The notes under the pieces: generated by a model
What the model was told of the DNA's origin: nothing
What the model saw: only the letters and a program-made list of their open reading frames with translations
Database searches by the model: none
Made by a program: the position numbers and the translations under genes
From: Nonomuraea harbinensis
GTDB lineage: Bacteria > Actinomycetota > Actinomycetes > Streptosporangiales > Streptosporangiaceae
Reading direction: 5' to 3'
DNA length: 64,000 bases
NCBI RefSeq assembly: GCF_019396385.1
Contig: NZ_JAHKRN010000036.1
Location: forward strand, 1 to 64,000
In this document: positions 43,512 through 52,197 of the stretch, piece after piece
Layout of the letters: each line of letters starts with the position of its first letter
Numbering within the stretch: the first letter of the stretch is position 1

Positions 43512-44390
43512 ATGGAGTTTCCGAACGTCGGCGTCATCGGTGCGGGGACCATCGGGACCGAGGTCGCGCAGTGCCTCGCCCAGGCCGGGCACCGGGTGGT
43601 GCTGGTGGACGTCGAGACCGGGATCCTGGACCGGGCACGGTCGGCCATCGGCGAGAACCTGAGGTACGCGTCCCTGTTCGATGCCGGGGTGCGCGAGGCC
43701 AGCCATGCCGGCATCCTGTCGCGGATCGACTGCACGACCGACTACGGCCTCCTGGCCGACATCGACCTCGTCGTGGACAACAGCACGGAGAGCCGGCCGA
43801 TCAAGGAGGAGGTCTTCACCCGGCTCGACCGGATCTGCCCGCCGGACCGCATCCTGGCGGCCAACACCTCCGCGATCTCGATCACCCGCCTGGCCGGCGC
43901 GACGCGGCGACCCGACCGCGTCATCGGGGTGCACTTCATGAACCCCGTCTTCCGGAAGCCCGTCGTGGAGGTCGTCAAGGGCTGGCACACCAGCGACGCG
44001 ACCGTGGAGGCGGTCCAGGGCTTCCTCGGCGGGCTGGGCAAGCGGGGGGTCGTCACCAACGACATGCCAGGCTTCGTGTCCAACCGCGTTCTCATGCTGG
44101 CCATCAACGAAGCGATCAGCGTCGTGCACGACAGGGTCGCCACCCCGGCCGACGTCGACGAGATCTTCGTCAAGTGCCTGGCCCACGAGATGGGACCGCT
44201 GGCGACCGCCGACCTGATCGGCCTGGACACGGTCCTCCGTACGCTCGACGTACTGAACGAGAGCTACGGGGACGGCAGGTTCCGCGCGTGCCCGCTGCTG
44301 AGGCAGATGGTCGACGCGGGCCTGCGCGGACGGAAGTCAGGCAAGGGCTTCTTCGACTACTCCGGACAGCAGGGGCTCCGATGGACGTGA
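43512..44390 (+). CDS. 3-hydroxyacyl-CoA dehydrogenase-like enzyme (FkbK-type)
   Basis: This 292-aa enzyme has an N-terminal Rossmann motif VGVIGAGTIGTEVAQCLAQAG, the catalytic region NTSAISITRLAG and GVHFMNPVFRKPVVEVVKG (His), and a closing RKSGKGFFDYSG. With FkbH, ACP and acyl-CoA dehydrogenase genes directly behind it, it matches the enzyme that oxidises glyceryl-ACP at C3 in the methoxymalonyl-ACP pathway. CAGGGGAG precedes the ATG. Its stop lies 10 bp inside the ACP gene. Confidence 0.9.
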   Translation: MEFPNVGVIGAGTIGTEVAQCLAQAGHRVVLVDVETGILDRARSAIGENLRYASLFDAGVREASHAGILSRIDCTTDYGLLADIDLVVDNSTESRPIKEEVFTRLDRICPPDRILAANTSAISITRLAGATRRPDRVIGVHFMNPVFRKPVVEVVKGWHTSDATVEAVQGFLGGLGKRGVVTNDMPGFVSNRVLMLAINEAISVVHDRVATPADVDEIFVKCLAHEMGPLATADLIGLDTVLRTLDVLNESYGDGRFRACPLLRQMVDAGLRGRKSGKGFFDYSGQQGLRWT

Positions 44391-44641
44391 AAGCCAGGGT
44401 CAGAAGCTACCTCAGACAGGCGGTCATGGAGGAGGTCGGAGACGGGGACGACCTGTTCGAGCTGGGGCTCGTCAACTCCCTGTTCGCTCTGCAGCTCGTC
44501 CAGTTCGTCGAGAACGAGTTCTCGATCAAGGCGGAGCGGGAAGATCTGGACATCGTCAACTTCTCCTCGATCGATGCTCTGACGGCGTTCGTCCTGAGGA
44601 AGACGCAGCCGCCACCCGGGCCCGGCCATGCGGCTGACTGA
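44381..44641 (+). CDS. acyl carrier protein (FkbJ-type)
   Basis: This 86-aa discrete carrier has the phosphopantetheine site LFELGLVNSLFALQLV with Ser33. The motif reads NSL instead of the usual DSL, as is common in the FkbJ branch. An acidic helix II follows. It should carry the glyceryl group through oxidation to hydroxymalonyl-ACP. It overlaps both neighbours (10 and 14 bp). Confidence 0.92.
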   Translation: MDVKARVRSYLRQAVMEEVGDGDDLFELGLVNSLFALQLVQFVENEFSIKAEREDLDIVNFSSIDALTAFVLRKTQPPPGPGHAAD

Positions 44642-45764
44642 CGTCCAGGCCGGGTGGCGCGACAGGGCGCGGCGGTTCGCCGCCGAGCGGATCGCCCCGC
44701 TGGCGGACCAGATCGACCGGCAGCAGGCCACTCCCGCTTCCGTCCTGGCCGCGATGCGCGAGGAGGGCTACCTGGGGGCCGCCCTGCCCGCGCGGTGGGG
44801 CGGCGGCGAGCTCGACCCGGTCAGCTACGGCCTGGTCACCGAGGAGATCGGCAAGGCGTGCTCGTCCGTGCGCAGCCTGATGACGGTGCACAACATGGCG
44901 GCGCAGGCGCTCACCGCGCTGGGCGACCGGCATCAGCGGCAGCGATGGCTGCCGGAGCTCTGCACCGGGCGCAAGATCATCGCCTTCGCGCTGAGCGAGC
45001 CCGGCGCCGGCAGCGCGACCCGGGCGATCGGGACGCGGGCGGTGGAGGTGGGCGACGGCTACCTCGTCAGCGGCACGAAGAAGTGGATCACCTTCGGGCA
45101 GATCGCCGACCTGTTCCTGGTCTTCGCGCACTGCGAACGCGAGCCGGTCGCGCTCGTGGTGGACCGGCACAGTGACGGCCTCACCGTGACACCGGTCACG
45201 GACATCTTCGGCACCCGGGGGTCGATGCCGGCCGAGGTCCGGCTGGACGACGTCCGGGTCCCGAGATCGCACCAGGTGGGGCCCACGGGCGCGGGACTCG
45301 GCTTCGTCGCCAACCTGGCGCTCGACCACGGGCGGTTCTCGGTCGCCTGGGGGAGCACCGGAATCATCCAGGGATGCCTGGACGCCTGCGTCTCGTACAC
45401 CGGGCGGCGCACCCAGGGGGACCGCACGCTGAAAGACCACCAGCTCGTCCGCCGGCACCTCACCGACATGCTGGTCGCGCACACCGCCGCCCAGGCGGTC
45501 TGCTACCGGAGCGCATGCCTGCGGGAGACGGGCGACCCGCGCGCCGTTATGGAGACAGCGCTGGCGAAGTACCACGCGGCCGAGGCGGCGATCCGGGTCG
45601 CCAACGACGCGGTCCACCTCCACGGGGCGAACGGCTGCACCACGGACTACCCGGTCGCCCGGTATCTGCGTGACGCCACCGTCATGGGGATCGTCGAGGG
45701 GACCCACGAGATCCACCAGGTGACCCTGGCGGACTACGCCTTCCAGCGGCCGTACCTGCGATGA
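44628..45764 (+). CDS. acyl-CoA dehydrogenase family enzyme (FkbI-type)
   Basis: This 378-aa flavoenzyme has FALSEPGAGSATRAIGTRA, GYLVSGTKKWITFGQIAD, LDHGRFSVAWGSTGIIQGC and the C-terminal HGANGCTTDYPVARYLRDA...VEGTHEIHQ. In FK520-type pathways this class oxidises the C3 aldehyde stage of glyceryl-ACP to the carboxylate. Length and motifs are normal. It is one of four consecutive genes of the cassette. Confidence 0.92.
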   Translation: MRLTDVQAGWRDRARRFAAERIAPLADQIDRQQATPASVLAAMREEGYLGAALPARWGGGELDPVSYGLVTEEIGKACSSVRSLMTVHNMAAQALTALGDRHQRQRWLPELCTGRKIIAFALSEPGAGSATRAIGTRAVEVGDGYLVSGTKKWITFGQIADLFLVFAHCEREPVALVVDRHSDGLTVTPVTDIFGTRGSMPAEVRLDDVRVPRSHQVGPTGAGLGFVANLALDHGRFSVAWGSTGIIQGCLDACVSYTGRRTQGDRTLKDHQLVRRHLTDMLVAHTAAQAVCYRSACLRETGDPRAVMETALAKYHAAEAAIRVANDAVHLHGANGCTTDYPVARYLRDATVMGIVEGTHEIHQVTLADYAFQRPYLR

Positions 45765-45782
45765 CGGCGACGGAGTGTGAGC

Positions 45783-46844
45783 ATGCGGGCTGAGCAGCAG
45801 GGGCCGGGCATCAAGTGCGTCGTCTGGGACCTCGACGACACGTTGTGGCAGGGCACCCTGCTCGAAGGCGACGACGTGGTCCTCGCGCCCGGCGTCAGAT
45901 CCGTCGTCGGCGAGCTCGACGACCGAGGCATCCTGCAGTCCGTCGCCAGCAAGAACGACCACGACCTGGCGTGGGCGAAGGTCACCGAGTTCGGTCTCGC
46001 CGAGTTCTTCCTGCATCCGCAGATCGGCTGGGCCGACAAGTCGGCGTCGATCAGGATCATCGCCCGCGAGCTCGGCATCGGCCTGGACACCCTCGCCCTC
46101 GTCGACGATCAGGCGTTCGAACGGGACGAGGTGCGGTACGCCCTGCCTCAGGTGAGCGTGATCGACGCCGCCGACCTCGGCGGGCTGCTGGACCTGCCCC
46201 GGATGCGACCCCGGTTCGTCACCGACGAGTCGAGGCGGAGGCGGCAGATGTGCCAGGCCGACATCCAGCGGAACCGGGCCGAGAACGCGTCCCCGGGCAG
46301 CCGCGAGAAGTTCCTGGAGACGCTCGGCATGCGCATGACGATCCGCCCGGCCGGGGAGCTCGATCTGCGGCGGGCGGAGGAACTCACGCTGAGGACCAGC
46401 CAGCTCAACACGACCGGCCGCCACTACGCGTACGAGGAGCTGAACGATCTCAAGGACTCGCCCGATCACCTCCTGCTGGTCGCCGAGCTGGAAGATCGGT
46501 ACGGGTCCAGCGGGACCATCGGCCTGGCGCTGGTCGAGCGGGGTCCGGACGCCTGGCTGGTGAAGTTGCTCGTCATGTCCTGCCGCGTCATCACCCGCGG
46601 AGTGGGCGGGATCATGCTGAGCCACATCGTGCGGTCGGCCCGGCGCCACGGCGTCCGGCTGCGGGCGGACTTCGTCGCCAACGAACGCAACCGCATGATG
46701 TACCTGACCTACAGGTTCCACGGATTCCGGGACGTGGCCGCGTCGGGCGACGTGGTGCTGCTGGACCACGACCCGGGCGTCGTCCGTCCGTTCCCGCACT
46801 ACGTCGAGGTCAGGACCAGTCAGCGAGGGAGGGGAGGCGGATGA
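45783..46844 (+). CDS. fkbH: FkbH-like glyceryl-ACP synthase (HAD superfamily)
   Basis: This 353-aa enzyme has the HAD nucleophile motif VVWDLDDTLWQG (Asp16, Asp18) and SVASKNDHDLAWAKV. Its LVDDQAFERDEVR and C-terminal GNAT-like half with LRTSQLNTTGRHY are the FkbH hallmarks. It takes 1,3-bisphosphoglycerate, dephosphorylates it and loads the glyceryl group on the ACP. The ATG at 45783 was preferred to a GTG two codons earlier because GGAG sits too close to the latter. Its stop overlaps the next start (ATGA). Confidence 0.93.
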   Translation: MRAEQQGPGIKCVVWDLDDTLWQGTLLEGDDVVLAPGVRSVVGELDDRGILQSVASKNDHDLAWAKVTEFGLAEFFLHPQIGWADKSASIRIIARELGIGLDTLALVDDQAFERDEVRYALPQVSVIDAADLGGLLDLPRMRPRFVTDESRRRRQMCQADIQRNRAENASPGSREKFLETLGMRMTIRPAGELDLRRAEELTLRTSQLNTTGRHYAYEELNDLKDSPDHLLLVAELEDRYGSSGTIGLALVERGPDAWLVKLLVMSCRVITRGVGGIMLSHIVRSARRHGVRLRADFVANERNRMMYLTYRFHGFRDVAASGDVVLLDHDPGVVRPFPHYVEVRTSQRGRGGG

Positions 46845-47539
46845 GATTCGCCCGGCCCGGCACGTTCTCCGGGCCCCGCGTCGTGCTGGAGCCGTTGACG
46901 GTGCGGCATCGGGAGCCGTTGCGGGCCGCCGCCGGCGACGACCAGAGCATCTGGACGTACTTCACCACCGTACGAGGGTCGGACTTCGACGACTGGTTCG
47001 ACTACTCCGTGGAACGGGACGCGAAGGGGGAGCTCTACCCGTTCGCGGTGCGGCGCCGGGCGGACGACAGGATCGTGGGATCGACGCGGTACTACGACAT
47101 GGCTCCCGAGCACCGCCGCCTCGCCCTCGGTTCGACGTGGTACACGAGCAACGCCCGGGGGACCCTCGTCAATTCGGAGGTCAGGCTGCTGACGTTGACG
47201 TACGCCTTCGAACGGTTGTCGGTCAACCGGGTGGAGCTGATCACCGACCCGTACAACCTGAGTTCGAGGGCCGCCATGAAGATTCTGGGCGCCGTGCAGG
47301 AAGGCGTGATCCGTCAGCACATGATCTACGACGACGGCCGGGTCAGGGATTCCGTGCTGTACAGCATTATCCGGTGTGAATGGCCCGGAGTAAGGGACAG
47401 GCTGTTGCGGAAGCTCGGTTATACCGAGGACATGATAAGCGTCGGGACTTCCCCGGCCGGTGACCCGTTTACACGGGTCACCCGCCGGTATAACTTTCCG
47501 GCTGTAGGAAAGTCCCGCCTCGGGAGGCCCCATGGGTGA
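46841..47539 (+). CDS. GNAT-family N-acetyltransferase
   Basis: This 232-aa protein has the RimJ/RimL-like GNAT pattern. RVVLEPLTVRHREPL is at the N-terminus, IVGSTRYYDM leads to the beta4 strand, and VNRVELITDPYNLSSRAAMKILGAVQEG is the conserved motif of the family. It has an unusual C-terminal extension of about 45 residues. It could acetylate an amine of the product for tailoring or self-protection. It starts in an ATGA overlap with the FkbH gene and overlaps the next gene by 8 bp. Confidence 0.85.
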   Translation: MRFARPGTFSGPRVVLEPLTVRHREPLRAAAGDDQSIWTYFTTVRGSDFDDWFDYSVERDAKGELYPFAVRRRADDRIVGSTRYYDMAPEHRRLALGSTWYTSNARGTLVNSEVRLLTLTYAFERLSVNRVELITDPYNLSSRAAMKILGAVQEGVIRQHMIYDDGRVRDSVLYSIIRCEWPGVRDRLLRKLGYTEDMISVGTSPAGDPFTRVTRRYNFPAVGKSRLGRPHG

Positions 47540-47957
47540 GCTCGACGACTTTCGCGCGGACACCCTCGCCCGCCAGACCGAGGCGATGAGAGCGCTGTTC
47601 TCGGGAGACCAGGCGCCGTTCATGAGCATGTGGTCGACGCGGGACCCGCTGAGCCTGTTCGGCGCCTGGGGGTCGTGCACCACGGGATCCGCCGAGCTCA
47701 ACCGGGTCTACCACTGGGTGGGGTCGAGGTTCTCCCGGTGCGGTGACCTCAGCTTCGACGTGGAGGTCGTCGACATCGTCGGCGACCTCGCCTACACCGT
47801 GGGGTGCGAACGCTTCACCGCGTCCGTGGACGGGCGGCCCGCCGAGCCGATGACGATCCGGGTCACCCACGTCTACCGGCGTGAGGACGGCACGTGGAAG
47901 ATCGTGCACCGGCACGGCGACTGGGCCCCCGTCGACGAGGGCCCGCCCCCGCCATGA
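47532..47957 (+). CDS. SnoaL-like/DUF4440 small protein
   Basis: This 141-aa cone-shaped alpha+beta-barrel-type protein has FMSMWSTRDPLSLFGAWGS at the pocket and a closing RVTHVYRREDGTWKIVHRHGDW. Such proteins are cyclases, isomerases or ligand binders, and here probably tailor the locus product. There is an 8-bp overlap with the GNAT and an ATGA overlap with the oxidase gene, so it is fully embedded in the operon. Confidence 0.85.
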   Translation: MGELDDFRADTLARQTEAMRALFSGDQAPFMSMWSTRDPLSLFGAWGSCTTGSAELNRVYHWVGSRFSRCGDLSFDVEVVDIVGDLAYTVGCERFTASVDGRPAEPMTIRVTHVYRREDGTWKIVHRHGDWAPVDEGPPPP

Positions 47958-49021
47958 CACCGCCCAGCCTCGACGATTTCAGGACCCTGGCAAGGGAGCG
48001 GTTGCCGGCCGGCGTCTTCGACTACATCGACGGCGGCGCCTGCGACGAGATCACCAGCCGGGCCAACCGCCGCGACCTGGACGGGATCCGGCTGCTGCCC
48101 CTGTGCCTGCGTGACGTCGCCGACCTCGACCTGCGGACCAGCCTGCTGGGGCATTCGTTCGGCTTTCCCGTCGGGTTCAGCCCGACGGCCTTTCACCGGC
48201 TCGTCCACGAGAGCGGAGAGGTCTCGGCCGCGAGAGTTGCGAAGGCCCTGGACATCCCGATGATCGTGAGCTCGATGTCCAGTGTCGCGATGGAGGACGT
48301 CGCGAGGGATTCCGGCAACGAGCACCTCTGGTTCCAGACGTACATCTTCAAGGACAGGGCGCTCACGAAGGAGCTGATTCAGCGGGCCGAAGGCTCGGGA
48401 TACAAGGCGATCGTCCTGACCGTCGGATGTCCGGTCACCGGAAGGCGCTACAGGAACGTCCGCAACCGGTTCGCCCTCCCGGCGGACGTGGTCGCCGCCA
48501 ATTTCGCGCGGCGGAACGTGGTCGTGCACGACAACCCCATCCACTCGGTCGGCGCGGACCTCGATCCCGCGCTGACGTGGAGCGACGTCGAGTGGTTGCG
48601 CGGACAGACCGCGCTGCCCGTGGTGCTCAAGGGCATCATGAACCCGCTCGACGTCCCGCCGGCCCTGGACCTGGAGGTGGCCGCGCTCATCCTGTCCAAT
48701 CACGGGGGCAGGCAACTGGACACGACGGAGTCGACGATCAGGATGCTTCCCGAGATCGCCGCGGCCGTCGGGAAACGCACCGGTCTGCTGATCGACAGCG
48801 GATTCCGGCGGGGCACCGACGTCCTCAAGGCGATCGCCCTGGGAGCCGACGGCGTCCTGCTCGGCAGGCCGGTGATGTGGGCGCTGGCGGCCGGTGGGGA
48901 GCGAGGGGTCGTCGACGCGGTCGGCCTCCTGGTCGAGGAGCTGCGCATCGCGATGCGGATCGCCGGCTGCCGCAGCATCGGCGAGATCAGGAAGAACGGG
49001 TCGGCCGTCGTCCGCGTGTGA
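47954..49021 (+). CDS. FMN-dependent alpha-hydroxy-acid oxidase/dehydrogenase
   Basis: This 355-aa enzyme of the lactate/glycolate/mandelate oxidase family has AGVFDYIDGGACDEIT (active-site Tyr), LPVVLKGIMNPLD (Lys), ALILSNHGGRQLDTTES (His, Arg) and LLIDSGFRRGTDVLKAIALGADGVLLGRP. It oxidises a 2-hydroxy acid to a 2-oxo acid. In an operon that should make hydroxymalonyl-ACP, the 2-hydroxy acyl unit is an obvious candidate substrate, but a free acid is equally possible. It ends the operon. Confidence 0.92.
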   Translation: MTPPSLDDFRTLARERLPAGVFDYIDGGACDEITSRANRRDLDGIRLLPLCLRDVADLDLRTSLLGHSFGFPVGFSPTAFHRLVHESGEVSAARVAKALDIPMIVSSMSSVAMEDVARDSGNEHLWFQTYIFKDRALTKELIQRAEGSGYKAIVLTVGCPVTGRRYRNVRNRFALPADVVAANFARRNVVVHDNPIHSVGADLDPALTWSDVEWLRGQTALPVVLKGIMNPLDVPPALDLEVAALILSNHGGRQLDTTESTIRMLPEIAAAVGKRTGLLIDSGFRRGTDVLKAIALGADGVLLGRPVMWALAAGGERGVVDAVGLLVEELRIAMRIAGCRSIGEIRKNGSAVVRV

Positions 49022-49027
49022 GGCGTG

Positions 49028-50110
49028 TCAGCCGCACAGCTCGCCGCACCTGTTGACGACGTGGACGAAGAAGGTGTCCAGCGCGGCCGGGTGCAGTATC
49101 TCCCCAGCGAAGCGCTGCCCGTTGTCGGCGATCGCCTCCGCCTCCTCCGGATGCTCGGCCAGCCGTTCATGGACTTTCAGCAGATCCGACAGGTCATGCC
49201 GGACGGGTGCGTAGTGGACCCACGGTTTCAGCCCCGCGTAGAAGAACTGGCTCCACTGAGCTTGCAGCAGCAGGACAGATCTCGAAGCCAGGATCGTGGG
49301 CACGCGTTTCCACGCCGCCACCGCGCCGTCCAGCGAGATCAGGTACTTGTAGCGTACGAAGCCCTCGGCGGGCACTTCTTCCGCGGGGTCGCCGAACAGC
49401 TCCCGCAGGTGGCGTCGCAGCGCGAGCGCGGACTCGCTGTCGGTCAGGTTGTCGTACGTGATGAGGCGCGCGTCCAGCACCTCGGGGTGCTTGCGCGAGG
49501 CCATCAGCAGCGCGTAGCGGGCGAAGTCGCGCCGGTTGCCGAAGTTCGGGTATCCGGGACCCGACAGCGTGCCCCGCCATTTGATCAGGCCGAGGCGCCG
49601 CTCGAACGGGATCGCCGCGGACGCCTTCGCGATGGCGGCGAGCTCGCCGGCGTACCGGGGCCCGAGAATGGCGAAGTCGGGGATGAGGATGGAGTGCGCG
49701 CTGATGTCGTCGCCGTCACGCCGGTCACATCTCAGCAGCGGCGCCCTCCTGAGGAACTGGACGAACTCGGCCCGGCCGGCAGGGGACACGTACACGCTGT
49801 CGCTCAGCAGCACGAAGAAGTCCGCGCGGTGACGTATCCGGGGAAGCGTGCGCCGCAGGGCGGGCAGGAGGGAATCCGTCAGCCTGTGCCGCGATATGGG
49901 TTTGTCCACGACCACGCGCACATCGAGCTCCTGAGCGCTGATCCGGCAGCGCACGATCAATGACGGGCGGGACAGCGTTCCCGGTGCGGCCAAGAACGCT
50001 TCGAAATCGTCCAGGACGGATTTCTCGCAGCCACTCTTGGCGAGATGCCGGAACTGCTCCTGCTGTCGAGCACGAATCGCTGCCATCGCTTCCGAAGGCA
50101 TGGAGCTCAC
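49028..50110 (-). CDS. GT90 (CAP10/LpsA-like) glycosyltransferase
   Basis: This 360-aa protein has the family landmarks KWRGTLSGPG, VRYKYLISLDGAVAAWKRV, ILASRSVLLLQAQWSQFFY, GLKPWVHYAPVRHDLSDLL and EAEAIADNGQRFAGEIL. These are typical of CAP10/KDEL-type transferases that act on polysaccharides or small products. GTG at 50110 or ATG at 50101 could be the start. It is convergent with the oxidase gene, 6 bp between stops. Its role in the locus is inferred from position. Confidence 0.88.
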   Translation of the reverse strand: MSSMPSEAMAAIRARQQEQFRHLAKSGCEKSVLDDFEAFLAAPGTLSRPSLIVRCRISAQELDVRVVVDKPISRHRLTDSLLPALRRTLPRIRHRADFFVLLSDSVYVSPAGRAEFVQFLRRAPLLRCDRRDGDDISAHSILIPDFAILGPRYAGELAAIAKASAAIPFERRLGLIKWRGTLSGPGYPNFGNRRDFARYALLMASRKHPEVLDARLITYDNLTDSESALALRRHLRELFGDPAEEVPAEGFVRYKYLISLDGAVAAWKRVPTILASRSVLLLQAQWSQFFYAGLKPWVHYAPVRHDLSDLLKVHERLAEHPEEAEAIADNGQRFAGEILHPAALDTFFVHVVNRCGELCG

Positions 50111-50166
50111 GACAGAAGATTACCCCGCCGAGGGAACCGATCAAGATCGAATAACGGCCGGTCCGG

Positions 50167-50916
50167 CTAATCGTGGATGACGCGTGCTATCTCGAAGGCC
50201 TCGGCCAAGGGGGCGGCCACCTGACTGCCGCGATATGCGGCCAATACCCGCACGCCATTCTCACTTCGCGGGAGCGGCCATTCCTCCACCTCCCCGCCGT
50301 ACGCGCGCAGCGCCGCCAGTTTGCGTTCGAGATGCTTCTCGGAGACGACCTGCCAGCAGTTGGGGGAGAACGCCGGCCGCAGGCCGGACGCCTCGCCCCA
50401 GTCGGTCGCCGACCGCACCTCGACGCACCGGATCTCGGTGACGCCGGTGCGCCCCGGACGGGCCGCCACCCGCACCGCGGAGCTCACCAGGCGGTGGTCC
50501 TGGTTGAGATCGCTGAGGCTGGTGGTGAACACGGTGTCCGGGCCGAAGAGCCGGATCTCCGCCTCGATCGTACGGTTGAGTTCGAGCTGACCCACCTGGT
50601 CGAGCCGGTTGTCGCCATAGCCGTGGACGCTGACCTCCTCGATGCCGAGGATGCCGGCGGCCTTCTCGATCGCCCCGGCGCGGTCGGTCGCGCCGCCCCC
50701 GGTGGGGTCGCGGGAGCCGTCGTCGCGGGTCAGGACGCACAGCCGGATGCGCACGCCCGCCTCGCTCAGCCGCGCGAGTGTGGCGCCGGCGCCCAGGGTC
50801 TCGTCATCGCCGTGCGCGACGACCACCAGCAGTCTCCTCAATCCGCCTCCTGCTTTTCGGCCGCTGAGTAATCCGCCGAATGTCCGGGGAGTTTCCGGTC
50901 GGCGCGCACAGGCCAC
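50167..50916 (-). CDS. PIG-L/LmbE family N-deacetylase
   Basis: This zinc deacetylase of up to 249 aa has VVVAHGDDETLGAGATLARL (metal ligands) and SDLNQDHRLV. These are the motifs of GlcNAc-inositol and mycothiol-type deacetylases. It should remove an acetyl group from an amino sugar. With glycosyltransferases on both sides it would unmask an amine on the product. The GTG start is uncertain; translation may begin nearer the AHGDDE strand. Confidence 0.88.
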   Translation of the reverse strand: MACARRPETPRTFGGLLSGRKAGGGLRRLLVVVAHGDDETLGAGATLARLSEAGVRIRLCVLTRDDGSRDPTGGGATDRAGAIEKAAGILGIEEVSVHGYGDNRLDQVGQLELNRTIEAEIRLFGPDTVFTTSLSDLNQDHRLVSSAVRVAARPGRTGVTEIRCVEVRSATDWGEASGLRPAFSPNCWQVVSEKHLERKLAALRAYGGEVEEWPLPRSENGVRVLAAYRGSQVAAPLAEAFEIARVIHD

Positions 50917-50989
50917 GGCAGAGCATTTCGATTATGCTCTATGAATCGTATGCGTCACGGCTGCCCATCCATTTCTGCCAGGAACAACC

Positions 50990-51949
50990 GTGAGATACCT
51001 GATCACTGGAGGGGCCGGCTTCATCGGATCCCATCTCGGTGAAGCGGTCCTCGCACAAGGCCATTCCGTGGTCGTCCTGGACGACCTGTCCACGGGCCAC
51101 AACCTCGCCGCGCACACGGCCGGCGGGTGCTTCACCTTCGTCAAGGGCTCGGTGCTGGACGAAGGGCTGGTGGCGGAGCTGGTCGAGGGCTGCGACGTGG
51201 TCGTGCACCTGGCGGCGGCGGTCGGCGTCCGGCTGATCGTGAGCCGGACGCTCGGTTCGCTGATCACCAACGTGCGCGGCACGCAGGTGGTCATGCAGGC
51301 GGCCGACGCCTTTCGCAAGAAGGTCCTGCTGGCCAGCACGAGCGAGGTCTACGGCCAGAGCCGGGAGATGCCGTTGCGGGAGGACGCGAACCACGTGCTG
51401 GGCCGGCCCGAGGTCGCCCGCTGGTCCTACAGCCTGGCGAAGGCCGTGGACGAGTGCCTGGTCAACGCCTATCACCGGGAGCGCGGGCTGGACACGATCA
51501 TCGTGCGCTTCTTCAACACCGTGGGCCCCCGGCAGAGCCCGGCCTACGGCATGGTGGTGCCCCGGCTGGTCCGCCAGGCCGTGGCGAACGAGCCGGTCAC
51601 CATCTACGGCGACGGCAGCCAGACCCGGTGCTTCCTGCATGTCAACGACGCGGTGACCGCGATGCTCCTGCTGCTGGAGAACGAGCGGTCGATCGGCGGC
51701 ACGTTCAACCTCGGGTCGTCGGAGGAGACGAGCATCCTGGATCTCGGCAGACGCGTCATCGAGCTCGCGGGCTCGGACTCGGAAATCGTCTTCGTCCCGC
51801 ACGAGGAGGTGTACGGACCGCACTCGGAGGAGCCGCTGCAACGGGTGCCGGACACCGGGCGCCTGCGGACCCTGACGGGATGGCGGTCGACGCACTCTCT
51901 GGACGACGTGCTGCGGGACGTGATCGCCGAGGTCCGCGCCGAGGGATGA
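50990..51949 (+). CDS. NAD-dependent sugar epimerase/dehydratase
   Basis: This 319-aa extended SDR has the N-terminal VRYLITGGAGFIGSHLGEAV, catalytic STSEVYG and YSLAK (Tyr-x-x-x-Lys), and RFFNTVGPRQSPAYGMVVPR. It resembles GalE-like and UDP-glucuronate decarboxylase-like enzymes that alter nucleotide sugars. It probably supplies a sugar donor to the MurG-like or GT90 transferase. GTG start. It is divergent from the deacetylase gene across 73 bp. Confidence 0.9.
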   Translation: MRYLITGGAGFIGSHLGEAVLAQGHSVVVLDDLSTGHNLAAHTAGGCFTFVKGSVLDEGLVAELVEGCDVVVHLAAAVGVRLIVSRTLGSLITNVRGTQVVMQAADAFRKKVLLASTSEVYGQSREMPLREDANHVLGRPEVARWSYSLAKAVDECLVNAYHRERGLDTIIVRFFNTVGPRQSPAYGMVVPRLVRQAVANEPVTIYGDGSQTRCFLHVNDAVTAMLLLLENERSIGGTFNLGSSEETSILDLGRRVIELAGSDSEIVFVPHEEVYGPHSEEPLQRVPDTGRLRTLTGWRSTHSLDDVLRDVIAEVRAEG

Positions 51950-51995
51950 GAAGCGCCGGCGCGGCCGGCCGTACGAGGCGGGCATGTCGTCGACG

Positions 51996-52197
51996 TCATG
52001 CGCGGGTGCCGGGCGTGTCGCAGCCGCCGCCGTTGTCGCGCTGGTGTCCGCGGCGGGCGTCGCGGTCGAAGATGCCCAGAATCTCACACGGTCCGCCTTC
52101 GGCGCCGATGGCGTGCGGCAGCATGGTGGGGAACTCGGCGGCCTGGTTGGTCTCAAGACGGAAGCGCCGGTGCCCCAGCAGCTCCCGCTCGACCATG
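51996..52197 (-). pseudogene. cupin-domain C-terminal remnant
   Basis: A reading frame of about 65 codons ends in FPTMLPHAIGAEGGPCEILGIFDRD, which resembles the last strands of a cupin barrel, but no N-terminal half is present. It abuts the MFS remnant at the CCATGG at 52195. It looks like a leftover of a deletion that joined two broken genes. Confidence 0.5.

Noticed and set aside
42440..46799. long minus-strand frames across the biosynthetic operon
   Set aside because: They run antisense to six genes with clear motifs and tight stop-start overlaps; none has a recognisable domain.
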